A program made the translations under genes and the position numbers. Below, in pieces: positions 24,324-25,900 of a stretch of DNA of 25,900 nucleotides. Below the pieces are notes generated by a model that searched no databases, was not told where the DNA came from, and saw only the letters and a program-made list of their open reading frames with translations. Source of the DNA: JBFELO01 sp041552055. GTDB lineage: Bacteria; Acidobacteriota; Thermoanaerobaculia; Thermoanaerobaculales; Sulfomarinibacteraceae. Every line of letters starts with the position of its first letter. Within the stretch, counting starts at the first letter, position 1. Where the stretch lies: contig JBFELO010000065.1 in the NCBI GenBank assembly GCA_041552055.1, positions 1-25,900 on the forward strand, read 5' to 3'.

Positions 24324-24710
24324 GTGCGCGGCGGCGCCGTTGCTCTGGCCTGCGTCTTCGCCGGCCTCTGCTGGATTCCCAATACAGCCGCCCAGAAGGA
24401 CGAGGAATGCGCGTTCGAGATCGGCGGCCTGCTGTTCGGCGACATCTACCACGTCGTCCGTCTCCACACGGACGAGGGCGAAGGGGCCACCGGAGTGGTG
24501 GTGCGGCGCGGCTATCTGACCTTTGATGCCGACTTCAGCGAACGATGGTTCGGGCGGCTGCGTTTCGAGGTCAACCAGTCGGGTGAGTTCGAAACCTACG
24601 TTTTCGAGGTCGACTTCAAGGACCTTTACGAAAACTGGAACATCGGCAGCCATCGCGTGTTGTTCGGGCTGTCATCGACGCAGACCATCGACCTGATCGA
24701 GTCGATCTGG
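24324..24710 (+). pseudogene. Porin, N-terminal fragment (phosphate-selective-porin-like), 3' truncated
   Basis: From GTG 24324 (or 24315) the frame encodes a signal peptide GGAVALACVFAGLCWIPNTAAQ and beta-strand motifs GGLLFGDIYHVV, RRGYLTFDADFSERWFGRLR, FETYVFEVDFKDLYENW and VLFGLSSTQTIDLIESIW. This is the first ~130 residues of an OprO/OprP-like barrel that is normally around 350-450 residues. Homology stops at 24710, after which the frame reads through unrelated sequence to a TAG at 24771. The break is just before the selenoprotein gene, which suggests that a rearrangement or insertion removed the rest. Confidence 0.75.
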
Positions 24711-24745
24711 AGTGAACGAACGAGTCACTCACGAGGAGGTGCAAG

Positions 24746-25495
24746 GTGTTCGAGAGGATTCTGCTGGGTGTAGGGCGGCGGATGGTCCCGGTGCCCGAGT
24801 GTTTGTTTCGGCCGATGGTCCAGCGAGACGCCAGAAAGCTCGCCAGGAGGCCGGCGCTCGAGCCTGACCAGCGGCGCGTGCAGCACTTCGCGGTGCGGGA
24901 GATCGCGCGCCGACGCGAGCCGATCGCGCCCGACGTCTTTGCACGAGAACTCGACCTGCCCGCCGAGGAGGTGAGCCAGATTCTCGACGAGCTCGAGCGA
25001 CGCATGACCTACCTCTGCCGGAGGGGCGGCGAGAGCGTGAACTGGGCCTACCCCGTGACCGCCGAGCCGACCCCGCATCAGGTTCGAATCGATGGGGGAG
25101 CGGCGTTCTCGGCCGCCTGAGCGGCCGACGCCGTGGCGACGCCCTTCGTGCAAGGGCACCTGCTGGAAACCGACCTCCAGTGCACCATCGAGACCGAGTG
25201 TGCCGTCAGCGGGCGGACGATCGCTTTCGAGCTCGACAGCGAGCTGCGTTATTGCGTCCGTGCTCCGGCCGAAAAGCCGGTGTTCTTCATTCCGATGATT
25301 GACCTGACGAACCTTGACGCGCCGTGCATCGTCGATGACTTCTGAATGAAGAGCGTCTTCTTCTGGTCAGAAGAAGAGGCCCGCACACATCGCACGGAGC
25401 ACCCGGAGCCCCGGGGCATCTACCTCACCCTGCGGCAGGGCGCCATCGTCACCAGACCGATTCAGAGCGTCCTCTTCGGGTTCAATCAGGATTGA
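24746..25495 (+). CDS. MerB-like selenoprotein with two selenocysteines (TGA at 25118 and 25343)
   Basis: Read through two in-frame TGAs, this is one 249-residue protein from GTG 24746 (GAGGAGG at 24733-24739, 6-nt spacing) to TGA 25493-25495. Residues about 35-90 form a helical winged-helix-like domain as in MerB. RID at 113-115 leads into a segment matching the AWCALD region of organomercurial lyase, with TGA at codon 125 where MerB has Cys96 and Asp at 128 as Asp99. ETECAVSG (Cys152) matches MerB SHCAATG (Cys117). DDF-TGA-MKSVFFWSEEEA matches SF-Cys159-CHVHFFAS, with TGA at codon 200. MerB uses Cys96, Asp99 and Cys159 to cleave carbon-mercury bonds. Hairpins after both TGAs fit bacterial SECIS rules. 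No mer or sel genes are in the window, so the substrate is open. Naive gene calling would stop at codon 124. Confidence 0.88.
25109..25128 (+). other. 8-bp perfect hairpin with the first UGA in its loop
   Basis: TCGGCCGC 25109-25116 pairs with GCGGCCGA 25121-25128, and the loop CTGA contains the first UGA. It could slow the ribosome or block release factor, or be chance in GC-rich DNA. Confidence 0.4.
25141..25157 (+). promoter_or_regulatory. bSECIS-like hairpin 1, after the first UGA
   Basis: GCCCTT pairs perfectly with AAGGGC around the loop CGTGC. The loop begins 26 nt after the UGA and has G at its second position, both within the published bacterial SECIS limits as I recall them (loop 16-37 nt from UGA, a G in the first two loop bases). 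Confidence 0.65.
25356..25377 (+). promoter_or_regulatory. bSECIS-like hairpin 2, after the second UGA
   Basis: TCTTCTTCT 25356-25364 pairs perfectly over nine bases with AGAAGAAGA 25369-25377, closing the tetraloop GGTC at 25365-25368. The loop starts 19 nt after the UGA. GGUC closing in this way is also the apical loop of the E. coli fdhF SECIS that SelB recognises. Confidence 0.8.
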
Positions 25496-25684
25496 TTCAC
25501 CAGGAGCCTGGGCGCTGAGGTCGAAGCGCACCATCTGGATCTGCAGCACCTCCGCCGGCTTGCGGTTCAGGATCGCGGGCTCGAACGTCCACCGCTTGAC
25601 GCACTCGACGGCCGGCTGCGTCAGTCCGAGCGGCAGCTCGCGTGGCACCTTGATGTTCTTCACGGAGCCGTGCTTGGCAATACG
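25496..25684 (-). pseudogene. TonB C-terminal domain fragment
   Basis: On the minus strand the frame reads KHGSVKNIKVPRELPLGLTQ, PAVECVKRWTFEPAILNRKP, then AEVLQIQMVRFDL. This is the TonB_C energy-transducer pattern (GSV..V..glP.GL...A..AV..W.FEPA..nGkPV). A TAG sits just upstream in frame and no membrane anchor or proline-rich linker is present. Past 25496 the frame runs on antisense into the selenoprotein gene. It is the 3' remnant of a TonB-like gene. Confidence 0.75.
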
Positions 25685-25742
25685 CTAGACTGTCCGGCGA
25701 AGCCGACGAACCTGTTGCCGACACACTCGAGGAGATTCACGA

Positions 25743-25900
25743 TTGCCGCCAACATGTCTGCGTCCCTTGGCGTCGATCGCAGTCCTGATGCTTGCCCAGC
25801 CATTGGCTGCGGCCGACAGCGCCGTCGTGTTGATGTACCACCGGTTCGGTGAGAACAGTGTTCCTTCAACGAACATCAAGGTGGTCCAGCTCGAGGCCCA
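25743..25900 (+). CDS. Polysaccharide deacetylase family protein, 5' part
   Basis: Runs off the window end. TTG 25743 is preceded by GAGGAG (25729-25734, 8-nt spacing). A signal peptide (MPPTCLRPLASIAVLMLAQP then LAAAD) is followed by SAVVLMYHRFGENSVPSTNI, the opening of NodB-like polysaccharide deacetylases, where MYHRFG marks the first strand. The family removes acetyl groups from N-acetylated sugars in the cell wall or exopolysaccharide. Metal-binding His and Asp lie beyond the window, so activity cannot be judged. Confidence 0.8.
   Translation, partial: MPPTCLRPLASIAVLMLAQPLAAADSAVVLMYHRFGENSVPSTNIKVVQLEA

Noticed and set aside
25081..25090. GGTTCGAATC, reminiscent of a tRNA T-arm
   Set aside because: No acceptor stem, anticodon arm or D-arm around it; it encodes part of the MerB-like protein.
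25118..25345. The two TGAs as ordinary stops making three pseudogene pieces or sequencing errors
   Set aside because: Both coincide with catalytic Cys positions, the frame and homology continue after each, the ribosome binding site is good, and SECIS-like hairpins follow both. Two random events would not produce this.
1..25900. CRISPR arrays, rRNA, tRNA including tRNA-Sec, and sel or mer operon genes
   Set aside because: Looked for on both strands by eye and not found; the Sec machinery needed for the MerB-like protein must be elsewhere in the genome.

Overview
The window is a high-GC chromosomal segment from a Gram-negative bacterium. It is dominated by exported proteins: at least ten recognisable lipoprotein signal peptides, several Sec signals and outer-membrane beta-barrel candidates. 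The family mix (DUF1254/DUF1214, SYLF, DUF3604, DUF1566, RAYT transposase, intergenic CCGTATCCGTCTCC-type arrays) suggests an environmental lineage such as Acidobacteriota, Myxococcota or a relative. No marker gene fixes the taxon.

Region 1 (1-6036): a PurF-like amidophosphoribosyltransferase homologue whose N-terminal nucleophilic Cys is replaced by Gly; a 105-bp paired inverted-repeat (REPIN-like) element next to a 12-bp tandem repeat; a decayed creD with an internal deletion; a secreted protein with two DUF1566 modules; a MEST-type alpha/beta hydrolase with an Asp nucleophile; a second 105-bp element; and a GFA-family zinc protein. Region 2 (6037-9263): a mostly gene-free stretch, a beta-propeller lipoprotein on the minus strand, an IS3-transposase scrap, and a complete REP-associated tyrosine transposase (RAYT) unit between ~30-bp inverted repeats.

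Region 3 (9264-20709): ten genes in a row on the plus strand, all exported or membrane-anchored: metallophosphoesterase, tyrosine/dual-specificity-type phosphatase, outer-membrane beta-barrel, DUF3604, two DUF1254/DUF1214 lipoproteins, SYLF, a small membrane-anchored protein, phospholipase D/cardiolipin-synthase-like, and a SYLF lipoprotein. Spacing suggests one or a few operons acting on the envelope, probably on phosphoesters and lipids. Region 4 (20710-24065): a CT/GA-rich inverted repeat between convergent genes, a minus-strand Ser-hydrolase lipoprotein, a translationally coupled pair of uncharacterised lipoproteins, and a decayed RAYT 3' end.

Region 5 (24066-25900) holds the main discovery. 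Between a 3'-truncated porin and a 5'-truncated TonB domain lies a MerB (organomercurial lyase) homologue at 24746-25495 whose reading frame is interrupted by two in-frame TGA codons. These fall at the positions of the two catalytic cysteines of MerB (Cys96 and Cys159 in E. coli plasmid numbering). The catalytic Asp99 and structural Cys117 equivalents are kept, homology continues through both TGAs, and a bacterial-SECIS-like hairpin lies at the right distance after each; the second has a GGUC loop like that of E. coli fdhF. The best reading is one 249-residue selenoprotein with two selenocysteines at the active site, which ordinary gene calling would break into pieces. The window ends inside a polysaccharide deacetylase gene.
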